16,949 nucleotides of DNA from Rhodanobacter sp. UBA5168. GTDB lineage: Bacteria; Pseudomonadota; Gammaproteobacteria; Xanthomonadales; Rhodanobacteraceae. The position numbers and the translations under genes were made by a program. Shown here one piece after another: positions 1 through 9,377 of the stretch (position 1 is its first letter; each line of letters starts with the position of its first letter). The stretch spans positions 1 through 16,949 of the forward strand of contig DHXA01000251.1 of the NCBI GenBank assembly GCA_002413455.1, given 5' to 3'. The notes below the pieces were generated by a model. It saw only the letters and a program-made list of their open reading frames with translations, searched no databases and had not been told where the DNA came from.

Positions 1-519
1 ATCGCCATCGGCGTGCTGGGTGCCCTGCTGGCGTCGCGCTGGCAGGGGCCGCCGCGCACATTCACCTTGCTGGCCTGGCTGGGTGCCATCGGTCTGGTGG
101 CGGTGATGCTGGATGGCGCGGTGTTGTGGCATCTGCTGCGCGATGGCTACCTGCTGGTGCTGGCGCTGTCGGCGCTGTGCCTGGTGCTCGCCAGCCAGCA
201 ACGGTCGCGCGGCACAGACCAGCCGCTGCGCGGCTTGGGCTGGCTGCGCTCTTGGGGGCGCCTGAGCTACGAGATCTATCTCAGCCATATGTTCGTGGTG
301 TTCGCCGTCGTGCGGCTGTTCAGGCTCAGCGGTGCCGATCAGCGTCTGGGTTTTCTCTGGTATCTGCTGGCGCTGCCGTCGTGCTGGCTGCTCGGCGCGG
401 CGGTGGAGCGCTGGTTGTCGACACCGTGCGAACGCTGGCTGCGCGAGCGGCTGGCAAAGTCCGGGCGTATCGACACAACGACGTTCCAAGCAGCCGACGA
501 GTCCGGCGCAACGCCGTAA
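1..519 (+). CDS. Acyltransferase family 3 (OafA/YrhL-like) membrane protein, C-terminal fragment
   Basis: The reading frame is open from the first base, so the gene begins outside the window; 172 residues and a TAA stop are present. Several hydrophobic segments are visible (roughly residues 20-40, 48-62, 92-108 and 120-134). Between them lies the motif GRLSYEIYLSHMFVV near residues 83-97, typical of the last part of acyltransferase-3 proteins of the OafA/YrhL type. These integral inner-membrane enzymes transfer acetyl or other acyl groups to sugars of O-antigen, exopolysaccharide or other glycans. The catalytic N-terminal part is not in the window, so the substrate cannot be judged. The tail after residue 145 is hydrophilic and probably cytoplasmic. 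A GTG at position 13 is in frame but is unlikely to be the real start, because the frame stays open upstream of it and the family is about 350 residues long. Confidence 0.8.
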   Translation: MAIGVLGALLASRWQGPPRTFTLLAWLGAIGLVAVMLDGAVLWHLLRDGYLLVLALSALCLVLASQQRSRGTDQPLRGLGWLRSWGRLSYEIYLSHMFVVFAVVRLFRLSGADQRLGFLWYLLALPSCWLLGAAVERWLSTPCERWLRERLAKSGRIDTTTFQAADESGATP

Positions 520-579
520 GTCGCAGGTCGCAATGACACGGGCAACGCCCGCTGAACTCCCGGTAGCGTAAGCTGTACA

Positions 580-597
580 CGGGCGGCTATCCGCCCG
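580..597. other. Perfect hairpin upstream of small ORF
   Basis: CGGGCGG (580-586) and CCGCCCG (591-597) pair perfectly over 7 bp with a CTAT loop. No T-run follows, and the GGAGAGG of the next gene starts right after it at 598. It could be a weak terminator for the acyltransferase gene or a 5' leader hairpin of the small gene. The sequence alone does not decide. Confidence 0.35.
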
Positions 598-608
598 GGA
601 GAGGTTCG

Positions 609-866
609 GTGAAGAAAGAAGACGAAACGCACATGCAGATTGTTTCCGCGGATATCAGTTCGGAATCACTTACCGGCATGGTTATTTTCCGGCCGCATTG
701 CGTGTCCCGCGCGGGCCGCAAGGTGCCTGAAGCCAGCAAGACCGGCAACTGGTACGCCCTGCGTCCAGCCGAGGTGCGCAGCTTCGCGCGTGCGCTGCTG
801 GACGCGGCCGACTCGATGGATCTGAAAGCGAAGATGCTGCAGGCCGCCAAGCCCGCCCTGGGCTGA
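609..866 (+). CDS. Small conserved-looking hypothetical protein (85 aa)
   Basis: I do not recognise a family. The start is chosen as GTG at 609 because a good Shine-Dalgarno sequence (GGAGAGG, 598-604) precedes it. An ATG at 633 would give a 77-residue protein but has only a weak purine stretch upstream. The product is soluble, with no signal peptide or membrane segment. Its C-terminal half (LRPAEVRSFARALLDAADSMD) looks helical and reads like a small regulatory or domain-of-unknown-function protein. Codon choice has the GC-rich third position of its neighbours, which supports real coding. It ends 34 bases before the convergent pyrF stop codon. No function is proposed. Confidence 0.6.
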   Translation: MKKEDETHMQIVSADISSESLTGMVIFRPHCVSRAGRKVPEASKTGNWYALRPAEVRSFARALLDAADSMDLKAKMLQAAKPALG

Positions 867-876
867 TGCCGTACAG

Positions 877-893
877 GCGCAGGGCTGCTGCGC
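877..893. terminator. Hairpin between convergent genes
   Basis: GCGCAG (877-882) pairs with CTGCGC (888-893) around a 5-base loop, in the 34-base gap between the small ORF and the convergent pyrF. There is no U-tract on either strand, so calling it a bidirectional terminator rests on position only. Confidence 0.25.
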
Positions 894-900
894 AAGGCGC

Positions 901-1734
901 TCAATCGTGCCGGTACCGGTTGATCGTGTCGCGCAATGTCTGCGTGGCGGCGCGGGCAGCCTGGGCGAAATCCTGGCCGCCGCCGGCGTAAAGGATTGCG
1001 CGTGACGAGCTGATCATCAGGCCGCCGCCGTCGATCGTGCGACCGTTTCGTACTACCGCTTCCACGTCACCGCCCTGGGCACCGATACCTGGCACCAGCA
1101 ACGGGACATCGCCGACCAGGGCGCGTACTTCGGCCAGCTGCTCGGGCCAGGTGGCGCCCGTCACCAGCGCGCAGTTGCCGTGGGTGTTCCATTCGCGCGC
1201 GACGATCTGCGCCACGTGCTGGTACAGCGGTTTGCCACCGCCGCTCTCATCCGACACGAGGAGGTCCTGCAGGTCGGCGGCGCCGGCGTTGGAGGTGTGG
1301 CACAGGAGGATCACACCCTTGTCCCCGCGATCGAGGAACGGCTGCACCGAATCGCGGCCGAGGTACGGATTCAGGGTGACCGCGTCGGCACCGTAACGGT
1401 CGAATGCTTCGGCGACGTAATGTTGCGCGGTGCTGCCGATGTCGCCGCGCTTGGCGTCGAGGATTACCGGTACGCCAGGATGTTTCTCGTGGATGTGCGC
1501 GATCAGCCGCTCAAGCGCGTCTTCGGCTCGCAACGCGGCGAAGTGCGCAATCTGCGGCTTGAACGTGCAGACCAGGTCGGCGGTGGCGTCGACGATGGCG
1601 CGACAGAAATCGAAGACTGCGTCGGGCGCGTCACGCAGATGCACGGGAAACTTCGCCGGTTCCGGATCGAGCCCGACGCAGACCAGCGAGTCGTTGCTGG
1701 CCCAGGCTTGCCGCAGTGACTGCATGAAGTGCAT
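901..1734 (-). CDS. pyrF: Orotidine-5'-phosphate decarboxylase (long, type 2 form)
   Basis: PyrF catalyses the last step of de novo UMP synthesis, decarboxylating orotidine monophosphate in the cytoplasm. The 277-residue length fits the long bacterial subfamily (about 270-280) rather than the 230-245 residue E. coli type. The family signature DAKRGDIG at residues 93-100 carries the catalytic Lys95 and Asp98. FKPQ near residue 58 and the phosphate-binding [10 protein letters not shown] (214-223) and SSSRA (242-246) motifs are also intact. The start is ATG at 1734, with GGGAA seven bases upstream; ATG at 1725 is in frame but lies farther from that site. The gene lies 79 bases downstream of ettA on the same strand, with a strong palindrome between them, and may be co-transcribed with it. 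Confidence 0.96.
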   Translation of the reverse strand: MHFMQSLRQAWASNDSLVCVGLDPEPAKFPVHLRDAPDAVFDFCRAIVDATADLVCTFKPQIAHFAALRAEDALERLIAHIHEKHPGVPVILDAKRGDIGSTAQHYVAEAFDRYGADAVTLNPYLGRDSVQPFLDRGDKGVILLCHTSNAGAADLQDLLVSDESGGGKPLYQHVAQIVAREWNTHGNCALVTGATWPEQLAEVRALVGDVPLLVPGIGAQGGDVEAVVRNGRTIDGGGLMISSSRAILYAGGGQDFAQAARAATQTLRDTINRYRHD

Positions 1735-1775
1735 TCGAAGTTTCCCGTTGCGTGGCGGCGGCGAATTGCTGACTT

Positions 1776-1809
1776 CCTCTCCCCCACAGCTTCACCGCTG
1801 GGGGAGAGG
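1776..1809. repeat. REP-like palindrome between ettA and pyrF
   Basis: The left arm CCTCTCCCCC (1776-1785) continues with ACAGC; the right arm GCTGGGGGAGAGG (1797-1809) pairs with it except for a small bulge, with a TTCACC loop. It sits directly after the ettA stop codon. On the minus strand no U-run follows; on the plus strand TTTT follows at 1811-1814. The GGGGGAGAGG half recurs at 5091-5100. This resembles the repetitive extragenic palindromes of proteobacterial genomes and could act as a transcript-end or mRNA-stabilising hairpin for ettA. Confidence 0.55.
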
Positions 1810-1813
1810 GTTT

Positions 1814-3475
1814 TCAAGCCAGCTTCTTGTACTTCACCCGATGCGGCTTGGCGCCTTCCTCGCCGAGGCGACGCTTCTTGTCCGCTTCGTATTCGTTGTA
1901 GTTGCCGGGGAAGAACTCCACGTGCGAGTCGCCCTCGAACGCGATGATGTGGGTGGCGACGCGGTCGAGGAACCAGCGGTCATGCGAGATCACCATCACG
2001 CAACCGGGGAATTCCAGCATCGCGTCTTCCAGCGCGCGCAGAGTCTCCACGTCCAGATCGTTGGACGGTTCGTCGAGCAGCAGCACGTTGCCGCCCTGCA
2101 TCAGGGTCTTGGCCAGGTGCAGGCGACCGCGCTCGCCGCCGGAGAGGGACCCCACCAGCTTCTGCTGATCAGTGCCCTTGAAGTTGAAGCGGCCGATGTA
2201 TGCACGCGACTGCAGTTCGTAGCGACCGATGGTGATGATGTCGGCGCCGCCGGAGACTTCCTGCCACACGTTCTTCTTCGGATCGAGGTTGTCGCGCGAC
2301 TGGTCGACGTAGGCCAGTTGCACGGTGTGGCCGAGCTTCATTTCGCCGGCGTCGGGCTGCTCCACGCCGGTGATCAGCTTCATCAAGGTGGACTTGCCGG
2401 CGCCGTTCGGGCCGATCACGCCGACGATCGCGCCCGGCGGCACCTTGAACGACAGGTCGTCGATCAGCAGCCGATCGCCGAACGACTTGCTGACGTTCTT
2501 GAACTCGATCACTTCCTGGCCCAGGCGCTCGCCCGGCGGGATGTAGAGTTCGTTGGTCTCGTTGCGCTTCTGGTACTCGACCGAGTTCAGTTCCTCGAAG
2601 CGGTTGATGCGCGCTTTGCCCTTGGACTGGCGGCCCTTGGCGGCCGAACGCACCCACTCGAGTTCGCGTGCGAGAGCTTTCTGGCGGCCCTTCTCGGCGG
2701 CCTCTTCGCGGGCCAGGCGTTCGCCCTTCTGCTCCAGCCACTCGGTGTAGTTGCCCTTCCACGGAATGCCGCGGCCGCGATCGAGTTCGAGAATCCACTC
2801 GGCCGCGTTGTCGAGAAAGTAGCGATCATGCGTGACGGCCACCACGGTGCCGGGATAGTCGTGCAGGAACTGCTCCAGCCAGTCGACCGATTCGGCGTCC
2901 AGATGGTTGGTCGGCTCGTCCAGCAGCAGCATGTCAGGCTTGGACAGCAGCAGGCGGCACAGTGCCACGCGGCGCTTTTCGCCGCCGGACAACGGCCCAA
3001 TCTTCGCGTCCCACGGCGGCAGGCGCAGCGCGTCGGCGGCGACTTCGAGCTGGCGCTCCAGCGCATGCGCGTCGTTGGCGGCCAGCAAGTTCTCCAGCTT
3101 CTGCTGCTCGATGGCGAGCTTGTCGAAGTCGGCGCCTTCTTCCGCATAGGCGGCGTAGACCTCTTCGAGGCGCTTCTGCGCGTCGAGGATCTCGGCAACG
3201 CCTTCCTCGACCGCTTCGCGCACGGTCTTCTCCGGATCGAGCTGCGGCTCCTGCGCCAGGTAACCGATCTTGGTGCCCGGCTGCGCGCGCGCCTCGCCCT
3301 GGAAATCGGTGTCCACGCCGGCCATGATCTTCAGCACCGTGGACTTGCCCGCGCCATTCACGCCCAGCAGGCCGATCTTGGCGCCGGGGAAGAAGGACAG
3401 CGAGATGTCCTTGATGATCTGGCGCTTCGGGGGAACGATCTTGCTGACCCCGTTCATGGTGTAGATGTATTGCAT
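1814..3475 (-). CDS. ettA: Energy-dependent translational throttle protein EttA (ABC-F ATPase)
   Basis: EttA is a soluble ABC-F ATPase that binds the ribosomal E site and gates the first elongation steps according to ATP/ADP level. The 553-residue product has two nucleotide-binding domains. NBD1 has Walker A GVNGAGKST (38-46), signature LSGGE (162-166), Walker B LLLDEP (183-188) and H-loop TH (215-216). NBD2 has GPNGAGKST (355-363), LSGGE (444-448) and LLLDEP (465-470). The charged linker at about 240-310, rich in Arg, Lys and Glu, is the P-site tRNA interaction region of the family. The length matches the family norm of about 555. The start is ATG at 3475 (MQYIYTMNG), preceded by GGAG at a 5-base spacing. 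An in-frame start 12 codons upstream is possible but has no support. A consensus TATAAT lies upstream. Confidence 0.96.
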   Translation of the reverse strand: MQYIYTMNGVSKIVPPKRQIIKDISLSFFPGAKIGLLGVNGAGKSTVLKIMAGVDTDFQGEARAQPGTKIGYLAQEPQLDPEKTVREAVEEGVAEILDAQKRLEEVYAAYAEEGADFDKLAIEQQKLENLLAANDAHALERQLEVAADALRLPPWDAKIGPLSGGEKRRVALCRLLLSKPDMLLLDEPTNHLDAESVDWLEQFLHDYPGTVVAVTHDRYFLDNAAEWILELDRGRGIPWKGNYTEWLEQKGERLAREEAAEKGRQKALARELEWVRSAAKGRQSKGKARINRFEELNSVEYQKRNETNELYIPPGERLGQEVIEFKNVSKSFGDRLLIDDLSFKVPPGAIVGVIGPNGAGKSTLMKLITGVEQPDAGEMKLGHTVQLAYVDQSRDNLDPKKNVWQEVSGGADIITIGRYELQSRAYIGRFNFKGTDQQKLVGSLSGGERGRLHLAKTLMQGGNVLLLDEPSNDLDVETLRALEDAMLEFPGCVMVISHDRWFLDRVATHIIAFEGDSHVEFFPGNYNEYEADKKRRLGEEGAKPHRVKYKKLA

Positions 3476-3500
3476 GTCGACTCCGGAAAGATGTGCCGCC

Positions 3501-3521
3501 GCAGCCACCACGGGCGGCTGC
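3501..3521 (-). other. Hairpin in the ettA 5' leader
   Basis: GCAGCC and GGCTGC (3501-3506 and 3516-3521) form a 6-bp stem with a 9-base loop in the presumed ettA 5' untranslated region, between the TATAAT box and the GGAG ribosome-binding site. Any regulatory role is inference. Confidence 0.3.
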
Positions 3522-3533
3522 TATGAACCGGGC

Positions 3534-3539
3534 ATTATA
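3534..3539 (-). promoter_or_regulatory. Probable -10 box (TATAAT) of ettA promoter
   Basis: On the minus strand a perfect TATAAT lies 59 bases upstream of the ettA start, inside the 87-base gap after tetR. The -35 region has no good TTGACA match, as is common in GC-rich genomes. The box suggests ettA (and pyrF) can be transcribed independently of the upstream reductase operon. Confidence 0.55.
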
Positions 3540-3562
3540 GCGGCTGCGCGGATGGTCGCGGC

Positions 3563-4180
3563 TCAGGCCACCGGTTTGCGGCGTTTGCCTGGCGCCGATG
3601 TCGGCGCCAGGCCGGCCAGCAGCAGGTCGACCAGCTGCGCGAAGGCGGCGTCTTCGCCCGGCATGCCCCACAGGTGGGCCATGCCGGGGTAGTGGAAGCG
3701 CGAGGTGGCGTCGAAGATCGCCAGCGCGGTGGCCCTGGCATCCACCTTGCGAAAATCGCCGCTGGCCACACCGGCGGCGACGATCGAGGCGATCTGCTCG
3801 CGCAGGTGTTCGACGTGCTCGCCGATCACCTCGCGCGCATTCGCGGCCAGGGCGCCATAGGTGGTGAACAGTTCCGGTTCGCCCAGCGCCTTGTCGCGCT
3901 TGATGGCGCGCAGCGTGGCCAGCCACTGGCGCAACCGCGCCGGCGGCGCGGTACGGCTGGCGGCGATTGCGCGCAGCGGCGCCATCATCCGTTCCAGCCA
4001 GCCGCGCAGCACCGCATCGCGCAGCGCCGCCTTGCTGGCGAAATGGCGATACACGCTGCCGTGACTGACCCCCAGTGCCTGCGCCACGTCGACCACGGTG
4101 GCCTTGCCGGGACCGTAGCGGCGCAGCACGTCCTCAGCGGCGGCGAGGATGCGTTCGGGGGTCAGCACGGAGTCGTTCAT
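3563..4180 (-). CDS. TetR/AcrR family transcriptional regulator
   Basis: This 205-residue protein has the usual length and layout of TetR repressors. The N-terminal DNA-binding domain contains TVVDVAQALGVSHGSVYRHFASKAALRDAV (about residues 28-57) with the hallmark VYRHF of the recognition helix. The C-terminal helical part would bind a ligand and dimerise; its ligand cannot be inferred. Its ATG overlaps the stop of the upstream NmrA-like gene (ATGA, 4177-4180), so it is translationally coupled as the last gene of a three-gene operon. The obvious target is the 44-bp palindrome at 6149-6192 over the operon promoter, which would make this an autoregulated local repressor. That link is inference from position and symmetry. 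Confidence 0.93.
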   Translation of the reverse strand: MNDSVLTPERILAAAEDVLRRYGPGKATVVDVAQALGVSHGSVYRHFASKAALRDAVLRGWLERMMAPLRAIAASRTAPPARLRQWLATLRAIKRDKALGEPELFTTYGALAANAREVIGEHVEHLREQIASIVAAGVASGDFRKVDARATALAIFDATSRFHYPGMAHLWGMPGEDAAFAQLVDLLLAGLAPTSAPGKRRKPVA

Positions 4181-5073
4181 GCCGCGGATTCAACCATGCC
4201 GAGGCTGGCGCTGACGAGTTTGTCGACCACGTAGCCGAGTGGAATGTGGCCGCGCACGTGCTCCGCCGCGCCGTTTTCGAAGCCGATCCAGCCGTTGTTG
4301 AAGCCGTCCAGCATGGCGACGCGCGGGCCGGTGTGGCCGGCCGGCATGCCTTCGTCTTCGAAGCGCGCCACCCATTGCTCGCGTGGCACCGCGGTCGTCT
4401 CGACATCATGTTCGAGCACCGCGGCCAGTGCCTGCGCCATGTCGAGCGGGCTGTAGCGCCGCGGGCCTTCCAGCTCGATCACGCGGCGACCGAACCATGT
4501 TTCGGTGAGGGTGGTGGCGACGGTGCGGCCGATGTCGTCGGTGGCGACCATCGGTATCGCGCGATCGAGCGGTTGCAGGTAGCTGGCGAGACGGCCTTCG
4601 CGCTGCGCCAGTGCCACGTCCCAGCGGATGTTCTCCATGAACCATGCGGCACGCACATGGGCGCGCGGCATGGACAGTGTGTCGAGTGCGTTTTCCAGCA
4701 GTTGCAGCTGGGTGATCAGACCCAGGTCCCGATCATGCTGGGCGCCGATCGACGACAGTGCGACCACCTTCGGCGGCTGCGCCTGACGCAACGCGACGGT
4801 CAGTGTCTGCACCAACGCGCGCGGTTCGGCGAAATCGGGACTGGGTGCGAAGTTGGCCGGCAACATGACGAACACGCCGTCGACGTCGCTGAACGCGGCG
4901 GACAGCGCATCCGCATCGGACCAGTCGGCGATGGCGATCTCGGCGCCGCGCGCGGCCCAGGTCGCAGCCTTCGCCTTGTCGCGCACGATGGCGCGCACGC
5001 GCTGGCCGTTGTCCAGCAAATGCCTGGCGGTGGCGCTGCCGACCTGGCCGGTGATGCCCATGATGGCGTACAT
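4177..5073 (-). CDS. NmrA-like NAD(P)-binding oxidoreductase (atypical SDR)
   Basis: The 298-residue protein begins with a Rossmann dinucleotide motif GITGQVG (residues 6-12, GxxGxxG), followed by VRAIVRDKAKA at the end of the second strand, which suggests NADP(H) preference through the arginine. The rest follows the NmrA/atypical-SDR pattern, including VVALSSIGAQ (103-112) and an AWFMENI segment (143-149). It lacks the classical YxxxK active site at the usual place, so it may be a reductase of the QorB type or a redox sensor. The start is ATG at 5073, with a strong AAGGAG (5080-5085 on the complement) six bases upstream. A much longer open frame extends upstream to 5838 but overlaps the reductase gene and is not coding. 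It lies between the aldo/keto reductase (35-base gap) and tetR (4-base overlap). Confidence 0.88.
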   Translation of the reverse strand: MYAIMGITGQVGSATARHLLDNGQRVRAIVRDKAKAATWAARGAEIAIADWSDADALSAAFSDVDGVFVMLPANFAPSPDFAEPRALVQTLTVALRQAQPPKVVALSSIGAQHDRDLGLITQLQLLENALDTLSMPRAHVRAAWFMENIRWDVALAQREGRLASYLQPLDRAIPMVATDDIGRTVATTLTETWFGRRVIELEGPRRYSPLDMAQALAAVLEHDVETTAVPREQWVARFEDEGMPAGHTGPRVAMLDGFNNGWIGFENGAAEHVRGHIPLGYVVDKLVSASLGMVESAA

Positions 5074-5108
5074 GTGATGCTCCTTGGAAAGGGGGAGAGG
5101 TGTCTGCT

Positions 5109-6113
<1,005 letters not shown>

Positions 6114-6143
6114 GGTGGCTTGCCTGCATGGGGTTGGAAGTTG

Positions 6144-6172
6144 ATAGTAGATATTTGAATGACAGATTTCAA
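6144..6172 (-). promoter_or_regulatory. Sigma-70-like promoter of the aldo/keto reductase operon
   Basis: On the minus strand TTGAAA (6167-6172) and TACTAT (6144-6149) are separated by exactly 17 bases. Transcription would start near 6137, about 24 bases upstream of the ATG at 6113. The -35 box is in the centre of the inverted repeat, and the spacer is one of its arms, so a protein bound there would block RNA polymerase. Confidence 0.6.
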
Positions 6173-6192
6173 TATCTGTCATTCAAATATCT
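6149..6192. promoter_or_regulatory. Perfect 19-bp inverted repeat, probable TetR operator
   Basis: The arm AGATATTTGAATGACAGAT (6149-6167) is followed by a 6-base spacer TTCAAT (6168-6173) and the exact reverse complement (6174-6192). The element is AT-rich against a GC-rich background. It lies between the divergent reductase operon and glyA and covers the reductase promoter. TetR-type regulators usually bind such symmetric sites, and the only local candidate is the TetR encoded at the end of the operon. Confidence 0.75.
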
Positions 6193-6245
6193 GCGTGAGC
6201 GCCCTGCCGGGCATCCCATCGGTGGCCCGGAGTGCCCGTCGGGGC

Positions 6246-6251
6246 TACACT
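6246..6251 (+). promoter_or_regulatory. Possible -10 box for glyA
   Basis: TACACT lies 36 bases upstream of the glyA start codon and is the best -10-like hexamer in the stretch. No convincing -35 box is present at 16-18 bases, so this is tentative. The rest of the 6193-6287 leader shows no clear element beyond GAGG at 6279-6282, the ribosome-binding site of glyA. Confidence 0.3.
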
Positions 6252-6287
6252 TCGGGGCTTCCCCGCCCGCCACTTCACGAGGTCAGA

Positions 6288-7541
<1,254 letters not shown>

Positions 7542-7550
7542 GATGCCCGG

Positions 7551-7641
7551 AATCGGGAATGGGGAATCGGAAGCCGGGAAGGCCCGGTGTTCGGCGGCTG
7601 CCCGCATTTTCCGATTCGCGGCTTCCCCCCGACTCCCGGCT
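7551..7641. repeat. Imperfect inverted repeat of GGGAATCGG-type units between glyA and nrdR
   Basis: The 106-base gap holds AATCGGGAATGGGGAATCGG (7551-7570) followed by AAGCCGGGAA. After about 40 bases come CCGATTCGCGGCTTCCCC and ACTCCCGGCTCC (7611-7642), which are partly complementary to the first half. The same sequence type occurs before thiL (16467-16497). It looks like a dispersed intergenic repeat rather than a promoter. No Shine-Dalgarno sequence for nrdR is visible inside it. Confidence 0.45.
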
Positions 7642-7647
7642 CCGTAG

Positions 7648-8154
7648 ATGCATTGCCCCTTCTGTCAGCACGAAGATACCCGCGTGATCGACTCACGGCT
7701 CACCGAAGACGGCGCCAGTGTGCGTCGTCGGCGTGAGTGCGAGCAGTGTGGCGAGCGCTTCAACACCTACGAAACGGCGGAGCTGAAGCTGCCGACGATC
7801 GTGAAGAGCGGCGAGCGGCGCGAAACTTTCGACGAGCGCAAGTTGCGGGTGAGTTTCGAACGGGCGTTGCAGAAGCGTCCGGTCGCCAGCCACGACGTGG
7901 ATGCCTCGGTGCGCGCGATCATCAACGACCTGCGTCGCAGCGGCGAACGCGAAGTACCGTCGCGCCAGCTCGGCGAGCTGGTCATGCGCGAATTGAAGAA
8001 TCTCGATCAGGTGGCTTACGTGCGCTTCGCCTCGGTCTACCGCAAGTTCGAGGACGTGCACGCGTTCCGCGAAGAGATCGAGAAGCTGGAGCGCGACCTG
8101 CCCGGCTTGTCGGATCTGCAGCTGCCGCTGCTCGGCGGCGGCAAGAGCAAATAG
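7648..8154 (+). CDS. nrdR: Transcriptional repressor NrdR
   Basis: NrdR is the Zn-ribbon and ATP-cone repressor that senses (d)ATP and represses ribonucleotide reductase genes by binding NrdR boxes. The 168-residue protein has the zinc ribbon cysteines C3, C6, C31 and C34 (CPFC and CEQC). The ATP-cone domain runs from about residue 48 ([16 protein letters not shown]) to about 138, ending in [16 protein letters not shown], the typical C-terminal signature. The length is slightly above the E. coli 149. The start is ATG at 7648 because MHCPFCxHxDT is the conserved N-terminus, although no good ribosome-binding site precedes it. No NrdR box is evident nearby, so its targets are elsewhere. Confidence 0.97.
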   Translation: MHCPFCQHEDTRVIDSRLTEDGASVRRRRECEQCGERFNTYETAELKLPTIVKSGERRETFDERKLRVSFERALQKRPVASHDVDASVRAIINDLRRSGEREVPSRQLGELVMRELKNLDQVAYVRFASVYRKFEDVHAFREEIEKLERDLPGLSDLQLPLLGGGKSK

Positions 8155-8268
8155 CATGGGCCTCCATGGTGGTAGCGACTTCGGTGGTGATGCCCTTGAT
8201 CGCCGCGTCGGCCCATCGCGACTGAAATCGTTCCGGTACATGCTTTGGCGCCCGCCTGGTGGCGCGGG
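8155..8268 (+). other. Intergenic spacer nrdR-ribD
   Basis: The 114-base gap has no recognised regulatory RNA. It holds a 19-codon open frame (ATG at 8166 to TGA at 8225) without a clear ribosome-binding site, and a 7-bp ATGGGCC/GGCCCAT inverted repeat (8156-8162 and 8210-8216). Nothing here resembles the FMN aptamer found before ribE. Confidence 0.3.
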
Positions 8269-9360
8269 ATGATTTTCTCCACGGTCGATCATTTGCACAT
8301 GGCGCAAGCCTTGCGTCTGGCCGAAGGCGGCCTGTACACGACCCAGCCGAACCCGCGCGTCGGGTGCGTGATCGCGCAGGGCGATGAAGTGGCCGGCACA
8401 GGCTTCCATCGACGCGCCGGCGAGCCGCATGCCGAGGTTTATGCACTGCGCGAAGCCGGCGCACGTGCACGCGGCGCCACGGCGTACGTCACGCTGGAAC
8501 CCTGTGCGCATCATGGCCGCACGCCGCCGTGCGCCGATGCGTTGATCGCGGCCGGCGTGGCCCGAGTGGTGATCGCTGCGGAGGATCCGTTTCCGCAGGT
8601 CGACGGTCGTGGCCTGGCCCGGTTGCGCGCCGCAGGGATCATCGTCGACGTCGGCCTGATGCGCGACGCCGCACGCGAATTGAACATCGGCTTCTTCAGC
8701 CGGATCGAGCGCAGCCGTCCGTTCGTGCGGGTCAAGCTGGCGATGAGCCTGGACGGCCGCACCGCGCTGGCCAATGGCGAATCGAAGTGGATTACCGGCG
8801 AGGCCGCCCGTGCCGACGTGCAGCGCTGGCGCGCGCGCAGCTCGGCCATCCTCAGCGGCAGCGGCACCGTGCTGGCCGATGATCCGCGGCTCACCGTGCG
8901 GCTGGCACAGGACGAGGGATTCACGGCGCCGCTTCGAGTGATCCTCGATCGCCAGCTGCGCACGCCATCCGGCAGCCACGTGCTGGACGGCTCGGTGCCA
9001 ACTCTGCTGCTGCATGGCGCGGCGGCATCGTGCGCCGACGATCGCTTTGCGCAGGTCGAGCGAATCGCGCTGGCCACGCAAGGCGGTGCTCTGGACCTGC
9101 GCGCGGTGCTCGCCCTGTTGGCTGGCCGCCATGGCAACGAAGTTCATGTCGAGGCCGGCCCGACCCTGTGCGGTGCCCTGTTCGCCGCCGGCCTGGTCGA
9201 CGAATTGCTGCTCTACGTCGCGCCGTTGCTGCTGGGCGACAGTGCGCGCCCGCTGCTGCAACTGCCCACGCTCGACGACATGGCCCGGCGCTGGCAGTTG
9301 CGGGTGATCGACCAGCGCATGCTGGGCCAGGACATCCGCCTGCGCCTGCGGCCGAGCTGA
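8269..9360 (+). CDS. ribD: Bifunctional diaminohydroxyphosphoribosylaminopyrimidine deaminase / 5-amino-6-(5-phosphoribosylamino)uracil reductase
   Basis: RibD carries out the second and third steps of riboflavin synthesis: zinc-dependent deamination, then NADPH-dependent ribosyl reduction. The deaminase domain (1-145) has the zinc motif HAE (54-56) and PCxHxGRTPPC with Cys79 and Cys88. The reductase domain begins at about residue 150 with RPFVRVKLAMSLDGRTA and continues through GSGTVLADDPRLTVR and VEAGPTLCGALF. The length of 363 is close to the E. coli 367. The start is taken as ATG 8269, with GGTGG six bases upstream; TTG 8245 and ATG 8299 are in-frame alternatives. It lies 114 bases after nrdR and is cut off from ribE by three unrelated genes. 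No FMN riboswitch precedes it. Confidence 0.96.
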   Translation: MIFSTVDHLHMAQALRLAEGGLYTTQPNPRVGCVIAQGDEVAGTGFHRRAGEPHAEVYALREAGARARGATAYVTLEPCAHHGRTPPCADALIAAGVARVVIAAEDPFPQVDGRGLARLRAAGIIVDVGLMRDAARELNIGFFSRIERSRPFVRVKLAMSLDGRTALANGESKWITGEAARADVQRWRARSSAILSGSGTVLADDPRLTVRLAQDEGFTAPLRVILDRQLRTPSGSHVLDGSVPTLLLHGAAASCADDRFAQVERIALATQGGALDLRAVLALLAGRHGNEVHVEAGPTLCGALFAAGLVDELLLYVAPLLLGDSARPLLQLPTLDDMARRWQLRVIDQRMLGQDIRLRLRPS

Positions 9361-9377
9361 CCACTTCGCGCCATACC

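Noticed and set aside
1797..1815. Plus-strand intrinsic terminator formed by the 1776-1809 palindrome and TTTT
   Set aside because: No plus-strand gene lies upstream that would need it; the only genes on both sides run on the minus strand, where no U-run follows.
1430..3526. A 698-codon open frame on the plus strand opposite ettA and the 5' part of pyrF
   Set aside because: It is the antisense shadow of two GC-rich genes with clear families; its translation is low-complexity (many Val, Leu, Gly, His, Arg) with no recognisable domain, and no ribosome-binding site or promoter fits.
8166..8225. 19-codon leader peptide before ribD
   Set aside because: No ribosome-binding site, no run of regulatory codons and no attenuator hairpin with a U-tract; probably a chance frame.
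7693..9261. A 522-codon minus-strand frame opposite nrdR and ribD
   Set aside because: Shadow of two clearly identified genes; no conserved motif.
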